Assembly: GCA_963575645.1 (NCBI GenBank)
Contig: OY754473.1
Coordinates: 2,604,001-2,668,000 of the forward strand
Length of the DNA: 64,000 nucleotides
Direction of reading: 5' to 3'
Source: Xanthostigma xanthostigma
Taxonomy: Eukaryota; Arthropoda; Insecta; Raphidioptera; Raphidiidae
The notes under the pieces are model-generated. The model had not been told where the DNA came from and ran no database searches. It was given only the letters and a program-made list of their open reading frames with translations. Position numbers and translations under genes: made by a program. Positions 12,166-21,999 of this stretch are shown here, one piece after another (within the stretch, counting starts at the first letter, position 1; each line of letters begins with the position of its first letter).

Positions 12166-12508
12166 GCTTACAGCAGGGGTCAGCAACCTGCGGTTCGCGT
12201 TGATGTAAAGTTGCGGCTCTCTAGTTCCATACGCAAAAAATAATTATTTTATTATATAAACCCTTAAAAATCGTCCAATCGATCCATGATTGAGTATCAT
12301 GTCTATCTCTCAGCCATTTCCACTCGCGTCTCACCCGCACCGACCCCGCCGCGACGTGTCGTCCTCGGATATATATATTAAACCTATATAAGTAAATACT
12401 ATAATGCTGAAACGAAAATGTTTAGTGGCTCTTTAAAAATTGGGAAATTTTATAAATTGTAACTTTTGGCTCTTCTGTCTCCAAAGGTTGCCGACCCCTG
12501 GCTTACAC
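12166..12508. mobile_element. hAT MITE with 8-bp target-site duplication
   Basis: The element proper is 12174-12500 (327 bp). It starts CAGGGGTCAGCAACCTGCGG and ends CCAAAGGTTGCCGACCCCTG. This is the classic hAT end. The flanks are GCTTACAG (12166-12173) and GCTTACAC (12501-12508): an 8-bp duplication with one change. It has no coding capacity and would depend on a hAT transposase elsewhere. Confidence 0.9.
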
Positions 12509-13348
12509 CCATTGTAATGTTGAGTGCTTTTCGTGGATATTAATTTTGCAACCTAAGTCGACGAAAAAACCGCGGCAATCTTTATTATTGCTTACGAAGT
12601 AGCATAGTTCCGAAACAAAAAAAAATCATTCGCCCGAGGCTTATGAAATCAGACTGAAATTTATGACGAGACTTTTTCACTGTATACTTACTTGTAATAT
12701 TAAAATGTTGAATGATGAAAATTAAATCTAGCTACTTCAACCGTATGCAAAACAAACTCAAATACCAATCTTTCATAGTTATTAAAATACAAGACTCGAT
12801 CGTTTGAGAATATTGCGGCCGCGCGTTTATCAAGCAAGTCGATTCAATTTTAATATTTAATCTAAACACTACTTACGAGGGGTCTAGCTTCTATAATTTT
12901 ATTACATGCTGCCAATCCTATTTCCAGTAGAAGGCTATAGGCTATATAATATCTTTTCAACAATACCACTTTCGACCTATCGTGCCATTTAATATTCCGA
13001 AGTTCTGAACATTCTGGAGCACACTAATAGGGAAGCCGACCTTTCCGGGGAAAAAATATCGTCATTCGATTCTTCATTAGGGCTTTTATAATAGAGATTT
13101 TTGACACAAATCTCTACGACTAACCGTTTTCGAGAAAAACGACCGGTACGGGTGGTCTGACTCATCCTGTATATAAAAATCACGTGTCACGATGTTCGTT
13201 CGCGCTAATCTCCGAAACCATTGATCCGATTTTAATGAAATTTTGTAAATGTGTCTGGTTTGGTCCAACTTACGCTATAGGATGTTTTTTTATTGCAAGA
13301 AACAAGGAGAGAGGGAGAGGGGGAGACTATCCTTATATATAAAGTATA
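12509..13348. other. Unassigned DNA with repeat fragments
   Basis: AAGGCTATAGGCTATATAAT at about 12931 is a scrap of the GGGACCGCTAG Helitron family. AAATCACGTGTCACGATGTT with GTTCGCGCTAATCTCCGAAA (13173-13224) resembles another Helitron-type interior. Confidence 0.4.
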
Positions 13349-13694
13349 CTAGCGGTCCCCGCCCGGTTTCACCCGGGTGAAAAAAACAAATGGGGGGATG
13401 GACATGAGTACACACATTCATATTAGTTTACCGAGATGAATGTTGTGTCCAAATTTCATGATGATCGGAGTTACCGTTCAGAAGTTTTTGTCGGACGGAC
13501 AAATTTTGAGTTACATTTTTCATTGATGTTCCACTCGTAGTGGTCGTAGCGTGATATTATACATATAGCCTATAGCCTTCCTCGATAAATGGACAATCCA
13601 ACAAAAGCAATTTTTTTTTTCAATTCGAACCAGTAGTTCTTGAGATTAGCGCGTTCAAACAAACAAACTTTTCAGCTTTATATATTAGTATAGA
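13349..13694 (-). mobile_element. Helitron-like element C, short form
   Basis: Read on the minus strand it starts TCTATACTAATATATAAAGC and ends CGGGGACCGCTAG. The outer bases are A before and T after in element orientation. Length about 346 bp, no tRNA-like unit. A second, separate start fragment lies at 13932-13966. Confidence 0.75.
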
Positions 13695-14046
13695 TAGAAG
13701 ATAGGTACACAAATATAAACAAAAAAAAAGTGATGAAAACTGAAAATTCGCTCTAGGAATCTTTAAAACTGTTCAATGACAAACTAAGTTACGATTTTAT
13801 TTATTTGAATTAATTGAGCTAACGTCCGTATAATTCATTAAAAAAACAACTCTCACAGTATGTGGATTTTGTAATCCGTTACTATATATACAGACACCGG
13901 ACAACCAAACCATATATGTAAAATATATTATAAACAAACTCTTCAGCTTTATATATTAGTATAGATATATATCTATACCGTGTCACGATATAAGTTGCTC
14001 AAAGCTATTTAGTTCAGCAGCAAATCTGGTAGAATTTGCTCAAATA

Positions 14047-14133
14047 TATTAGTTCAGACGCCGGGCCGCAAACGAAATACATTTTACAGAGCTATATCTG
14101 TCGCACTCGGGTGAAACCGGGCCGGGCAGCTAG
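14047..14133 (+). mobile_element. Helitron-like 3' end, second subfamily
   Basis: AACGAAATACATTTTACAGA then CTGTCGCACTCGGGTGAAAC ending GCAGCTAG before T. The same interior precedes the end at 43370-43433, so these two share a 3' module that differs from the main family inside the terminal hairpin. Confidence 0.55.
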
Positions 14134-14141
14134 TTATAATA

Positions 14142-14402
14142 TAAAGGATCGCTGCACACGAGGTTGCTGGTTTTGCCGCTAGAGTCCTTGCTATATTTCA
14201 AGCGTGCTGTGGCGCTGGGTTTCGTGATCGCTTTTATGTTTTCGCTTTACACGACGCTTGTTTTGTAGATGAATTTGGTGCGCGCGCTGTGACAGTTCGA
14301 ATGGTAACAAAAGTGAACGTTTATTGTCTCTGAACAGAACACAGACTGCGACGCCATGTTTGTTTCCAGCGGCATAACTAACCTCGTGTGCAGCGGTCTT
14401 AA
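14142..14402. mobile_element. Harbinger-type MITE, complete, TAA duplication
   Basis: The element proper is 14145-14399 (255 bp). It starts AGGATCGCTGCACACGAGGT and ends CCTCGTGTGCAGCGGTCT. TAA flanks it on both sides (14142-14144 and 14400-14402). TAA/TTA duplications with such TIRs fit PIF/Harbinger. It is the compact form of the family that holds a tandem array at 17731. Confidence 0.85.
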
Positions 14403-14553
14403 GGTCAATGCTTTCTGCAACCCGACACAGGTAGACCGCGAACCCGTTAAGTGGACCACTGTACGAGTGTACCTGACTTACTTAACAAATGTTTTTTTTT
14501 TAATAGCCAGTTCATGCCGAGAACCGAGCTGTTTTCGTATAAAAAGGCACTTT

Positions 14554-15144
14554 AGTGATGTGTCTACATGACTCTTTATTGGGAGCTGGCTCCGTGCGCT
14601 CCGCTCACTAAAAAGAGTCGTTCAAAGGAGCGACACTAGACAGTACGCACTACACAAGAGTGCAGACTGCAGAGGTGTGAACTGTCATCGTGCATGCTCA
14701 GGAGTCACGTAGCATTGCACAGCACAATACACACCCAGCTCTGAGTTCATTTAATATGATTCTGATCTTATATTATTCGCATTTCGGATAAACTATAGAA
14801 AGCTTAACAATAATAATGTTTATTGTTACAATATTATATCTTTGTCAACGACGTCAATGTGAATGGTTTAAGTCACTGTAAAGCTTAGTACTATTACACT
14901 TACAGTGTGTCATTCAACATTAAATGACGCAACAAAGATAACTCCGTACGTGCAAAATTCACTAGTGCCTCTGTGGCCTGTGCTGTGTGCGCTCTGTAAA
15001 TGTGCGAATGCAACAGTACAGAACAGCTCAGCACAGAGTAATGGCGCTCGGAGTGAGTCATTCACAAAAAAAAAGAGCGACTCGTTCCGCTCCGAGAAAG
15101 AAGTCGTTCATTATGAACGACTCGCTCAGGAGCGACACATCACC
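14554..15144. mobile_element. hAT-type non-autonomous element, copy 1
   Basis: AGTGATGTGTCTACATGACT at the left and AGCGACACATCACC at the right are imperfect inverted ends. Inside, GAGTCGTTC words recur at both ends. A second copy (24951-25414) shares more than 430 bp. AAGGCAC occurs just outside each end (about 14544 and 15145) and may be the duplication, but the left junction has extra bases. The 137-codon frame at 14905-15318 runs out of the element, is not conserved in copy 2, and is not a gene. Confidence 0.65.
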
Positions 15145-15588
15145 AAGGCACAAGCTTCCGGTGGAAAAATGTCTGAGTGCAGTCCGTGTGACGTAACGGC
15201 GATGCCGTGTCAGAAAGCACTTCATCATCCGTGCGTGCGTCCCTGCCGTCGGGACGCTGGATATCGCTTTGGTTTTCCATTCATCTATACCTTTCAATAC
15301 GCATTACCGATGTTATAAATTTTTATGTACGGCCCCGTGCAAGTCAGCCGCCGTTCTGTCCAGGTTTGCCAACATTGGCGTAACTATTTGTTATAAATTA
15401 CCTTTGCATGTGTGGAATTTAAAGGCTGTGAAGAGATAAAAGACTTTCTTATAAATAAAGTAATATACAGTTTGGATGAATATTTTAATATAATTTTTAG
15501 TACCGAATACGTTTTAGTACCAAATAAGTTATATTATGTATATAATATGTGCAAATATTAAGAGCACTGTGGTTGAAACAAAAAAAAA
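15145..15588. other. Unassigned DNA
   Basis: No supported feature; a short GC-richer stretch near 15210-15260 has no recognisable content. Confidence 0.3.
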
Positions 15589-16200
15589 TTGATTGTCTGT
15601 AAAGTCGGTTTACGGACGATAGTTTTACGTGATAACGTATTCCGCTCGAATATCATATTTAATAATACATAACCTAAATTTTAGTAGCTGTCAAACTATA
15701 TTTTTACCGACTAATAATTTGATCAACCAAAGCAAAATACATATTTTTAAGCAATTATAAAAGACATTTAAAAGAATGTAGGTATATATATTATATATTT
15801 GTTAACAAATCGTATAATTTATCTGCTGTTATGAAATGCAGATAGGTATCTCCCAAGATTTGTTTTTGATACAAAATGTAGCTGCGTTTGTGTACAAACT
15901 ATCAATTGACAAATAACGATGTATTATCTGAAAAATTGCTTTAAAAATTCGATAATTTATAACATTTTTATTAGATATCTTGATTTTAAGTCTTAATTTC
16001 CACGGTTTATAAAACAAAGGCCATCTGTCAGATGTAGCTTTCGCTGGAACAGCCGAAAAAAATGTTGAACGCACACTACTCTCTGACGTCACGCGAGAAG
16101 AGAGAGACTATCGCTTATATCGCGCTCTCGCTTGCGGAACGTTACTCTTTTTCGTGCGTGCAGCCGGTGTTTCATCAATTTATAAGACGTTATCACGTCA
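15589..16200 (+). mobile_element. GTGATAACGT-family element Z1
   Basis: It begins TTGATTGTCTGTAAAGTCGG, GTTTACGGACGATAGTTTTA and CGTGATAACGT, and ends TATAAGACGTTATCACGTCA. Both ends hold ACGTGATAACGT, inverted relative to each other: about 35 bp in at one end and 2 bp in at the other, so the terminal repeats are asymmetric. A-tracts lie outside both ends, as in the six other copies. Superfamily unknown to me. The interior near GCTCTCGCTTGC is shared with 27596 and 51739. Confidence 0.75.
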
Positions 16201-16261
16201 ATAAAAAATAAAGATTAGTTACTTCTTACCACGACAGTGAGCATGGCTATGACGCACATTT

Positions 16262-16425
16262 CAGTGAATACTTGATAATGACATAACATATTTCCATAAT
16301 GACATAACATAACGTCAGAATCGATCTCAAACTTTGATAAAAATTTGAAAGCTCGTTCCTTTTTAGTTTTTGAGTTTTGATTAAAATGTTACTTGAAAAA
16401 TCTGTTCGTCTATTTGATATTGTCC
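16262..16425 (+). repeat. Dispersed repeat, inverse of 50870-51030
   Basis: GTGAATACTTGATAATGACA, TAACATATTTCCATAATGACA-type text and AGTTTTTGAGTTTTGAT occur in reverse complement at about 50870-51030. No ends or coding frame are defined. Confidence 0.6.
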
Positions 16426-16484
16426 ATAATAGCTATAGAGCAGGAGTTCGTCATAAATTTCTTAATTAAAATTAATTTAAAAAA

Positions 16485-16752
16485 AATCTTGTAGTGAATA
16501 TAGACAAGCTTTAATTAAAAATGATTTAAGTTCCCTTTTAAATTTAAGAAATGGTAAATTCTTCAGTTTTATAGGAAGGCAGTTATAGAAATTTAGGGTA
16601 GAGTATTCGGGGCTGTTTTGATAAAGACTAAGATTTCGTTTCGGAAGAATAATTGAGTTCTTATTACGCGTTTGGTAGCTATGCATTGCACTGTGAGTTG
16701 GATATTTAGTAACAAATTTCTGCAAATGACATAGAGAGTGATAAATGTAAAT
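16485..16752 (-). pseudogene. LINE reverse-transcriptase C-terminus, 3' part (interrupted copy)
   Basis: Minus-strand frame with the C-terminal signature of Jockey/CR1-like LINEs: Y-Q-T-R-N-K-N, then L-P-K-R-N-L, S-P-E-Y-S-T-L-N-F-Y-N-C-L-P, then L-K-F-K-R-E-L-K-S-F-L, ending at a stop near 16477. This region follows the thumb and is not catalytic. The frame is broken at 16752 by a hAT MITE and resumes in the same phase beyond 17427, so the element was in one piece when the MITE landed. Confidence 0.7.
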
Positions 16753-17434
16753 TAGAGGTGGTACAAACTGTTATTTTTTAATAACAGTTCCGTTCCGATC
16801 CTGTTCCGCTTACGGAACAGTTCCAAAAACCTGTTACTTTTTAACAGTTCCAACGTTGGAACCTTGACATTCTCGGAATAGCTTGTAACATGCGACGTAT
16901 AAAAATTTGAAATTATGAAATGTGTATTATTTGTATTTTTTCGTAAATTAATTCTGTTATTCAAGTTTAATAATTTAAGGTACCTAATGATTAAAAAAAA
17001 AAACAAATAAATTTGTTGACAGTATAATATTAAAAATATACTTTTACAGAATGTAAGTAACAGTTATTCTGCAGAATGCATATACTATGACAAAATCAAA
17101 TAATATTACTTCACCACAGTTCAATATTATTTTGTTAATCTGGCGTATGTAATATAAAATGAATAAGCCGTCCAGTTTTGTCTGGAACTTTGCGACGCAT
17201 GTTAATGTGATGGTGTGATACTAAAATCGACTTTACGTACAATAATTGACAACGGGAACGGAGAATGTTTATTTTATGCAGAAGAACGCCCGTTATGTTA
17301 TTCGGAACAGTCGAAGCATTGGAACAGCCCGGAACAGGTATTTTATTATACTGACAACTGTTCCAATCTGTTCCTGGTTCGAAATTGTTCCGAAATAACT
17401 GTTCCTAGTATTTTGTATCATCTCTAATGTAAAT
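16745..17434. mobile_element. hAT MITE inserted in a LINE, perfect 8-bp duplication
   Basis: The element proper is 16753-17426 (674 bp). It starts TAGAGGTGGTACAAA and ends TTTGTATCATCTCTA. ATGTAAAT flanks both sides (16745-16752 and 17427-17434) without mismatch, the 8-bp duplication of hAT elements. The interior repeats words such as CTGTTCCG, GGAACAGTTCC and TAACAGTTCC. If one copy of the duplication and the element are ignored, the LINE reading frame on the minus strand is continuous across the site. Confidence 0.92.
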
Positions 17435-17590
17435 AGATGGAACTGTTAATATTTGATTTGCCTTAAAATAGTTTTTACAACTGTTTAAAAATAAAGTAAT
17501 CAACTTAAAAAAACAGCCTGTATATTGAATTACTAAACAAACATTATTATAATCGGAGTCAGTACTTAATTCCATGCCACCTCAGGGCAG
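17427..17590 (-). pseudogene. LINE reverse-transcriptase C-terminus, 5' part (interrupted copy)
   Basis: Continuing the minus-strand frame from 16752, this part reads D-S-D-Y-N-N-V, V-I-Q-Y-T-G-C-F-F-K, F-K-A-N-Q-I-L-T-V-P-S-I-Y. This matches the spacing of the connection between the LINE thumb (usually ...WG...QK.A.R.I) and the Y-x-T-R-N block. Upstream of about 17575 the frame meets a stop; a W-H-G-I-K-Y in another frame hints that the LINE continues with a frameshift, but I could not follow it beyond about 17600. Confidence 0.6.
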
Positions 17591-17727
17591 ATTTCCTATT
17601 GGTTTTTATTTCGAAAAATGTCGACAGTACGCGAGCCGATGTGAAGGAGGCTTTAACTAACGGTTGGTTTTCAATTACGTCATTCGCAGTGCACGATATC
17701 CGTTCGTCCAACCGGCTGGCGTATGAA

Positions 17728-19249
17728 TTAAGGCCGCTGCACACGAGGCTAGAAACGCTGCTAGGAGCTCTGCTAGCCGGTAGGCTGGGTACGAAGCTGG
17801 AAATGACGTCACTGCGGGCTGCCTTGCTAGCTCAGAAGATAGGTTTTAAAATTAGAACAGGGGCTATTTTCCCTTCTAGATTTGCTGCTAGGTATGAGCA
17901 AGAACCAATCAGGAAGCAATATCTTGTCACGTGGGCACTTCAACAAACGCCCACAAACCAACATGACGTCATTCTGCTCAGAGTCGGACAACAGACACGT
18001 TTTGCTCTGTGTTTATATTCGAACTGTCACTGTGCGCGCACCAGATCTATCCACAAAACACGCTTGAAAAATAGTCTCGTGTGAAGCGAGCACTTAACAG
18101 CAATCAAGAAAAACGCTGCTAGGAGTTCTGCTAGCCGGTAGGCTGGGTACGAAGCTGGAAATGACGTCAGTGCGGGCTGCCTTGCTAGCTTACAAGATAG
18201 GTTTTAAAATTAGAACAGGGGCTATTTTCCCTTCTAGATTTGCTGCTAGGTATGAGCAAGAACCAATCAGAAAGCAGTATCTTGTCACGTGGGCACTTGA
18301 ACAAACGCCCACAAACCAACATGACGTCATTCTGCTCAGAGTCGGACAACAGACACGTTTTGCTCTGTGTTTATATTCGAACTGTCACTGTGCGCGCACC
18401 AGATCTATCCACAAAACACGCTTGAAAAATAGTCTCGTGTGAAGCGAGCACTTAACAGCAATCAAGAAAAACGCTGCTAGGAGTTCTGCTATCCGGTAGG
18501 CTGGGTACGAAGCTGGAAAAGACGTCACTGCGGGCTGCCTTGCTAGCTAAGAAGATAGGTTTTAAAATTAGAACAGGGGCTATTTTCCCTTCTAGATTTG
18601 CTGCTAGGTATGAGCAAGAACCAATCAGGAAGCAATATCTTGTCACGTGGGCACTTCAACAAACGCCCACAAACCAACATGACGTCATTCTGCTCAGAGT
18701 CGGACAACAGACACGTTTTGCTCTGTGTTTATATTCGAACTGTCACTGCGCGCGCACCAGATCTATCCACAAAACACGCTTGAAAAATAGTTTCGTGTGA
18801 AGCGAGCACTTAACAGCAATCAAGAAAAACGCTGCTAGGAGTTCTACTAGCCGGTAGGCTGGGTACGAAGCTGGAAATGACGTCACTGCGGGCTGCCTTG
18901 CTAGCTCAGAAGATAGCTTTTAAAATTAGAACAGGGGCTATTTTCCCTTCTAGATTTGCTGCTAGGTATGCAGGAAGCAATATCTTGTCACGTGGGCACT
19001 TCAACAAACGCCCACAAACCAACATGGCGTCATTCTGCTCAGAGTCGGACAACAGACACGTTTTGCTCAGTGTTTATATTCGAACTGTCATTGCGCGCGC
19101 ACCAGATCTATCCACAAAACACGCTTGAAAAATAGTCTCGTGTGAAGCGAGTACATAACAGCAATCAAGAAAACCAGCGCTAGAAAAGTAGTAGGCGAAT
19201 CTAGCAAGGAATCTAGCAGCGTTTCTAGCCGCGTGTGCAGTGGCCTTTA
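17728..19249. mobile_element. Harbinger-type MITE with an internal 358-bp tandem array
   Basis: The element proper is 17731-19246 (1516 bp). Its 33-bp TIRs start AGGCCGCTGCACACGAGGCT and AGGCCACTGCACACGCGGCT and both run on to AGAAACGCTGCT. TTA flanks both ends (17728-17730, 19247-19249), a PIF/Harbinger duplication. Single-unit relatives lie at 42627-43056 and 63260-63485. Here the interior is repeated four times. The 161-, 93- and 86-codon frames in it are out of phase from unit to unit (358 is not a multiple of three) and are not genes. Confidence 0.92.
17756..19172 (+). repeat. 358-bp tandem repeat, four units, nested in a MITE
   Basis: Units start with CGCTGCTAGGAG at 17756, 18114, 18472 and 18830. 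The first three are exactly 358 bp; the fourth is about 16 bp shorter because of a deletion near 18969. The units differ at only a few positions by eye. Shared words include AACAGGGGCTATTTTCCCTT, TATGAGCAAGAACCAATCA and CATGACGTCATTCTGCTCAG. Each unit has TGACGTCA twice, which is CRE-like, though I do not infer function from that. Confidence 0.95.
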
Positions 19250-19499
19250 GCTACTAAGAAATATTCAAACATTTGCCTTTCGGTTCAATCAAAACTACAA
19301 GGAATTTGAAATTCAGCCGCGAGCTAAAATGAAAACTTAGGTCTAAACGGATGTCGGTTTTGTTTTACACGTTTTAATGGCGGTCGTCTAATTAACCGGA
19401 TCGTAATGTTCTGTCTATGGAGTGTAGAGGTTAAGGAGAACCATTTTTGTGTACGAAAAAGTGTCCATCAAAAAGCGTTAAATTAAATCAAAGATACGG

Positions 19500-19761
19500 C
19501 AGTTTAAATATAAACACAGAGCAAAACGTGTCCGTTGTCTACTCTGAGCAGAATGACGCCATGTTGGTTTGTGGGCCCGCGTGACAAGATACTGTTTCTT
19601 GATTGGTTCTTGCTCAGAGCAAGCAGAGGACCTTGCAAGAAAAATAGCCCCTGTTCTAATTTTAAAATCTATCTTGTGAGCTGGCAGGCGAGCCCGCAGT
19701 GACGTCATTTCCAGCTTCGTATCCAGTCTGCCGGCCAGCAGAAGTCAAGCAGTGTTTCCAG
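19500..19761 (-). mobile_element. Harbinger-type MITE fragment, opposite orientation
   Basis: It matches the 358-bp unit of the neighbouring element in reverse complement (AACACAGAGCAAAACGTG, GAATGACGCCATGTTGG, CCTGTTCTAATTTTAAAA). It loses the TIR at about 19761, where another element (CATATATATTTAATAAC) begins. Confidence 0.75.
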
Positions 19762-20551
19762 CATATATATTTAATAACTTCTATATTGCTAGTAGCCGTA
19801 AGTGGAAGCGTGGCCCATGAAGTGAGACAGCAAATGGACTGTTTTCTATCTCTTTCTTTTTACTTGACCGGTTGTGCACAAGTGTCGCGTCTGTAGTGGG
19901 GCAATTAGCAAGTGAAATAGAGCAAACCACCTCCCTTTCATAGCTTCGTTCTATGTACAAACTGACGCGCATCCATTCACGGACATGCGCATGAGACTCA
20001 GAGTATAATAAGTGAGACAGACGTATAAATAGCTGCACCGTAGTGTTTAAGTCTTTCTCCCGATCTTTGCTAGCAATATAGAGGGTATAATAATAATAAT
20101 AATAATTTATTCCACGTGAATAAAAATACATCGTATACAAAAAATCGATTTGGAATTTTCCAACCCTACTTGGCTATTTCCAGTGCTAGGGTTGGATTAT
20201 TATTAAATATATGGTAAAAAAGTGAATTAAAATTAATGTGCAAAATCGAAATTTCAAACTAAATAGCTGCCCCGTAGTGTTTAAGTCTTTCTCCCGATCT
20301 TTGCTAGCAATATAGAGGGTGTTATATATATGGTAAAAAGTGAACTAAAATTAATGTGCAAAATCGAAATTTCAAACCAAATAGCTGCACTGTAGTGTTT
20401 AAGCCTTTCTCCCGATCTTTGCTAGCAATATAGAGGGTATTAAATATATGATAAAAAGTGAATTAAAATTAATGTGCAAAATAGAAATTTCAAACCAAAT
20501 AGCCGCCCCGTAGTGTTTAAGTCTTTCTCCCGATCTTTGCTAGCAATATAG
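19762..20551 (+). mobile_element. Element with 118-bp terminal array, interrupted by a LINE tail
   Basis: The left end CATATATATTTAATAACTTC and CTATATTGCTAGTAGCC match the complete relative at 55428-55857. The right part repeats a unit with CTTTCTCCCGATCTTTGCTA and GCAATATAGAGGGT: hits near 20052, 20286, 20404 and 20522, and the last three are 118 bp apart. The extra spacing between the first two is filled by a LINE 3' end (20086-20200). The right end is truncated at about 20551 (AGCAATATAG, then unrelated sequence). Confidence 0.8.
20086..20200 (-). mobile_element. LINE 3'-end fragment (tail and 3' UTR)
   Basis: On the minus strand it ends in (ATT)n after GGAATAAATTATTATTATTA. It contains the phrase CCAACCCTACTTGGCTATTT (plus strand), also present in altered form at 43945-43980. 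5'-truncated to about 115 bp, as is common for target-primed LINEs. Confidence 0.6.
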
Positions 20552-20792
20552 TGTACAGCGGACTTTTTCACTGCATGTTGGGGAAGAGATTAACAGCAGT
20601 CGCGTGCAGCATACACTCTATTTTGATTGACTGTCTCAAGGTCAGTGAAAGTCTTGACTAAAGAAAGTGCCAACAACTCTTTATTTAATAATTTCTACAA
20701 CTTGAAGCTGTTCGTGTGCGCCTTTGGATGATATTATAAGCAAATCATTTTCCACAGGTTAATGTTCTACGGTATAGATGTGGTACAGTTGT

Positions 20793-21503
20793 GTTACAAC
20801 CATAGAGATATAAAACTAGAGTTTGCTAGTTCGTATGCTTGCCATAAGTGAGTGTCCTCAGTTAAGAGAGAGAACGCTGCAGAATTACTGAAATCACCAT
20901 TGTTTTGTATAATTAGTTATCATAGAGATAAGGAACTTTTCTCTCTCTGAATAGGTCATATGCATGTATTCTTTTTATATTTTTAATAGATTATTAAGTC
21001 AACCACAATACGGAAAAAAATTGATAATCATTTAAAAATGTAATATTATCAAGAAAAAAATATTAAATTTCACATTCAAAAATAGACAGTTTAAACAATC
21101 GGCCATGTTGGCGGGCTTATGTGACGTCATGATATACGATGCATGTCAACCTTGATGTCAAATTGCCAATGTTCTAAATTAAGTTTATTTGTTGTTTTCT
21201 CTAAATACTGACATCTTACTGTCAGACGACACAGTCGCCATGAAAACTGTTGTTGATATATACTCTGACGTCACTCTGAGTTTTAAAAATTCAAAAATAG
21301 CGCGTATTTTCTACATTTATTTTTTATTATTTGTATTTTTTCAGTGATTAGATTAATAAACTAACCATTACGATATGATCAGGAACTAAAATATATTTCG
21401 AAATAAAAATTTAAGCCAGTTTGGAGTCTCATGCATATGACCTATTGCAGACACTTTCGCGTGTCATTCGCGTACTCTAGTCTTATATCTCTATGGTTAC
21501 AAC
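20793..21503. mobile_element. Non-autonomous DNA transposon with perfect 8-bp duplication
   Basis: The element proper is 20801-21495 (695 bp). It starts CATAGAGATATAAAACTAGA and ends TCTAGTCTTATATCTCTATG. GTTACAAC flanks both sides exactly. A second inverted pair lies further in (AATAGGTCATATGCATG / CATGCATATGACCTATT). Both hAT and P elements make 8-bp duplications; ends beginning CAT lean towards P, but this is inference. No transposase frame is present. Confidence 0.88.
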
Positions 21504-21902
21504 AGGTATACCTTCCTCTCATAAAACTAAAACAAGTCTTGAAACTAATGAAAACCGCTGACATGTGATACAGCTGTAACAAAGGGATATTATATACACC
21601 AAATAAAACTACTACATATTCTGCTTTTATCTATTTTGTTAGTTCAACATTCATCTAACAAACGCGCTATACAAAGTCGACACGAAACGAACTTTATTTA
21701 GGGTGCTTCAATTAAAATAGACCGTTTTGAAAATTAAATTGAAACCAACACGACAACGAAATCTACGTTAGACTCTTGGGAATGATCGAGGTTGTTCCAT
21801 AGTTCATTTATTGTAAGACTTCAGGGGCAGATGGGCTCAACTATTCCGGCCTCGTCAACACCGTTACAATCTCGCCGTTGGGACAACAAAGAATTTCGTG
21901 AG

Positions 21903-21999
21903 ACGACAAGATGTGAGTGATTGTTGGAATGACGAACTGATTGTCGTCGCACGAATGACAATCAGTTCGTCATTCCAACAATGACTCACATCTTGTCGT
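21903..21999. repeat. Perfect hairpin with 43-bp arms
   Basis: ACGACAAGATGTGAGT and TTGTTGGAATGACGAACTG, then GATTGTC, are answered exactly or nearly so after a loop of about 10 bases. GACAACAA words continue on both sides (21883 and 22003), so the original inverted repeat was probably larger. Confidence 0.8.

Noticed and set aside
14905-15318. 137-codon plus-strand frame
   Set aside because: It begins inside a hAT-type element, runs past its end, has no motif, and the frame is not kept in the second copy at 24951.
17599-18084. 161-codon frame, repeated as 93 and 86 codons downstream
   Set aside because: It spans the TIR and the 358-bp units. The unit length is not a multiple of three, and the repeated similarity comes from the array, not from selection.
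17756-19172. CRISPR-like array
   Set aside because: The 358-bp units are contiguous with no unique spacers, and the DNA is eukaryotic.
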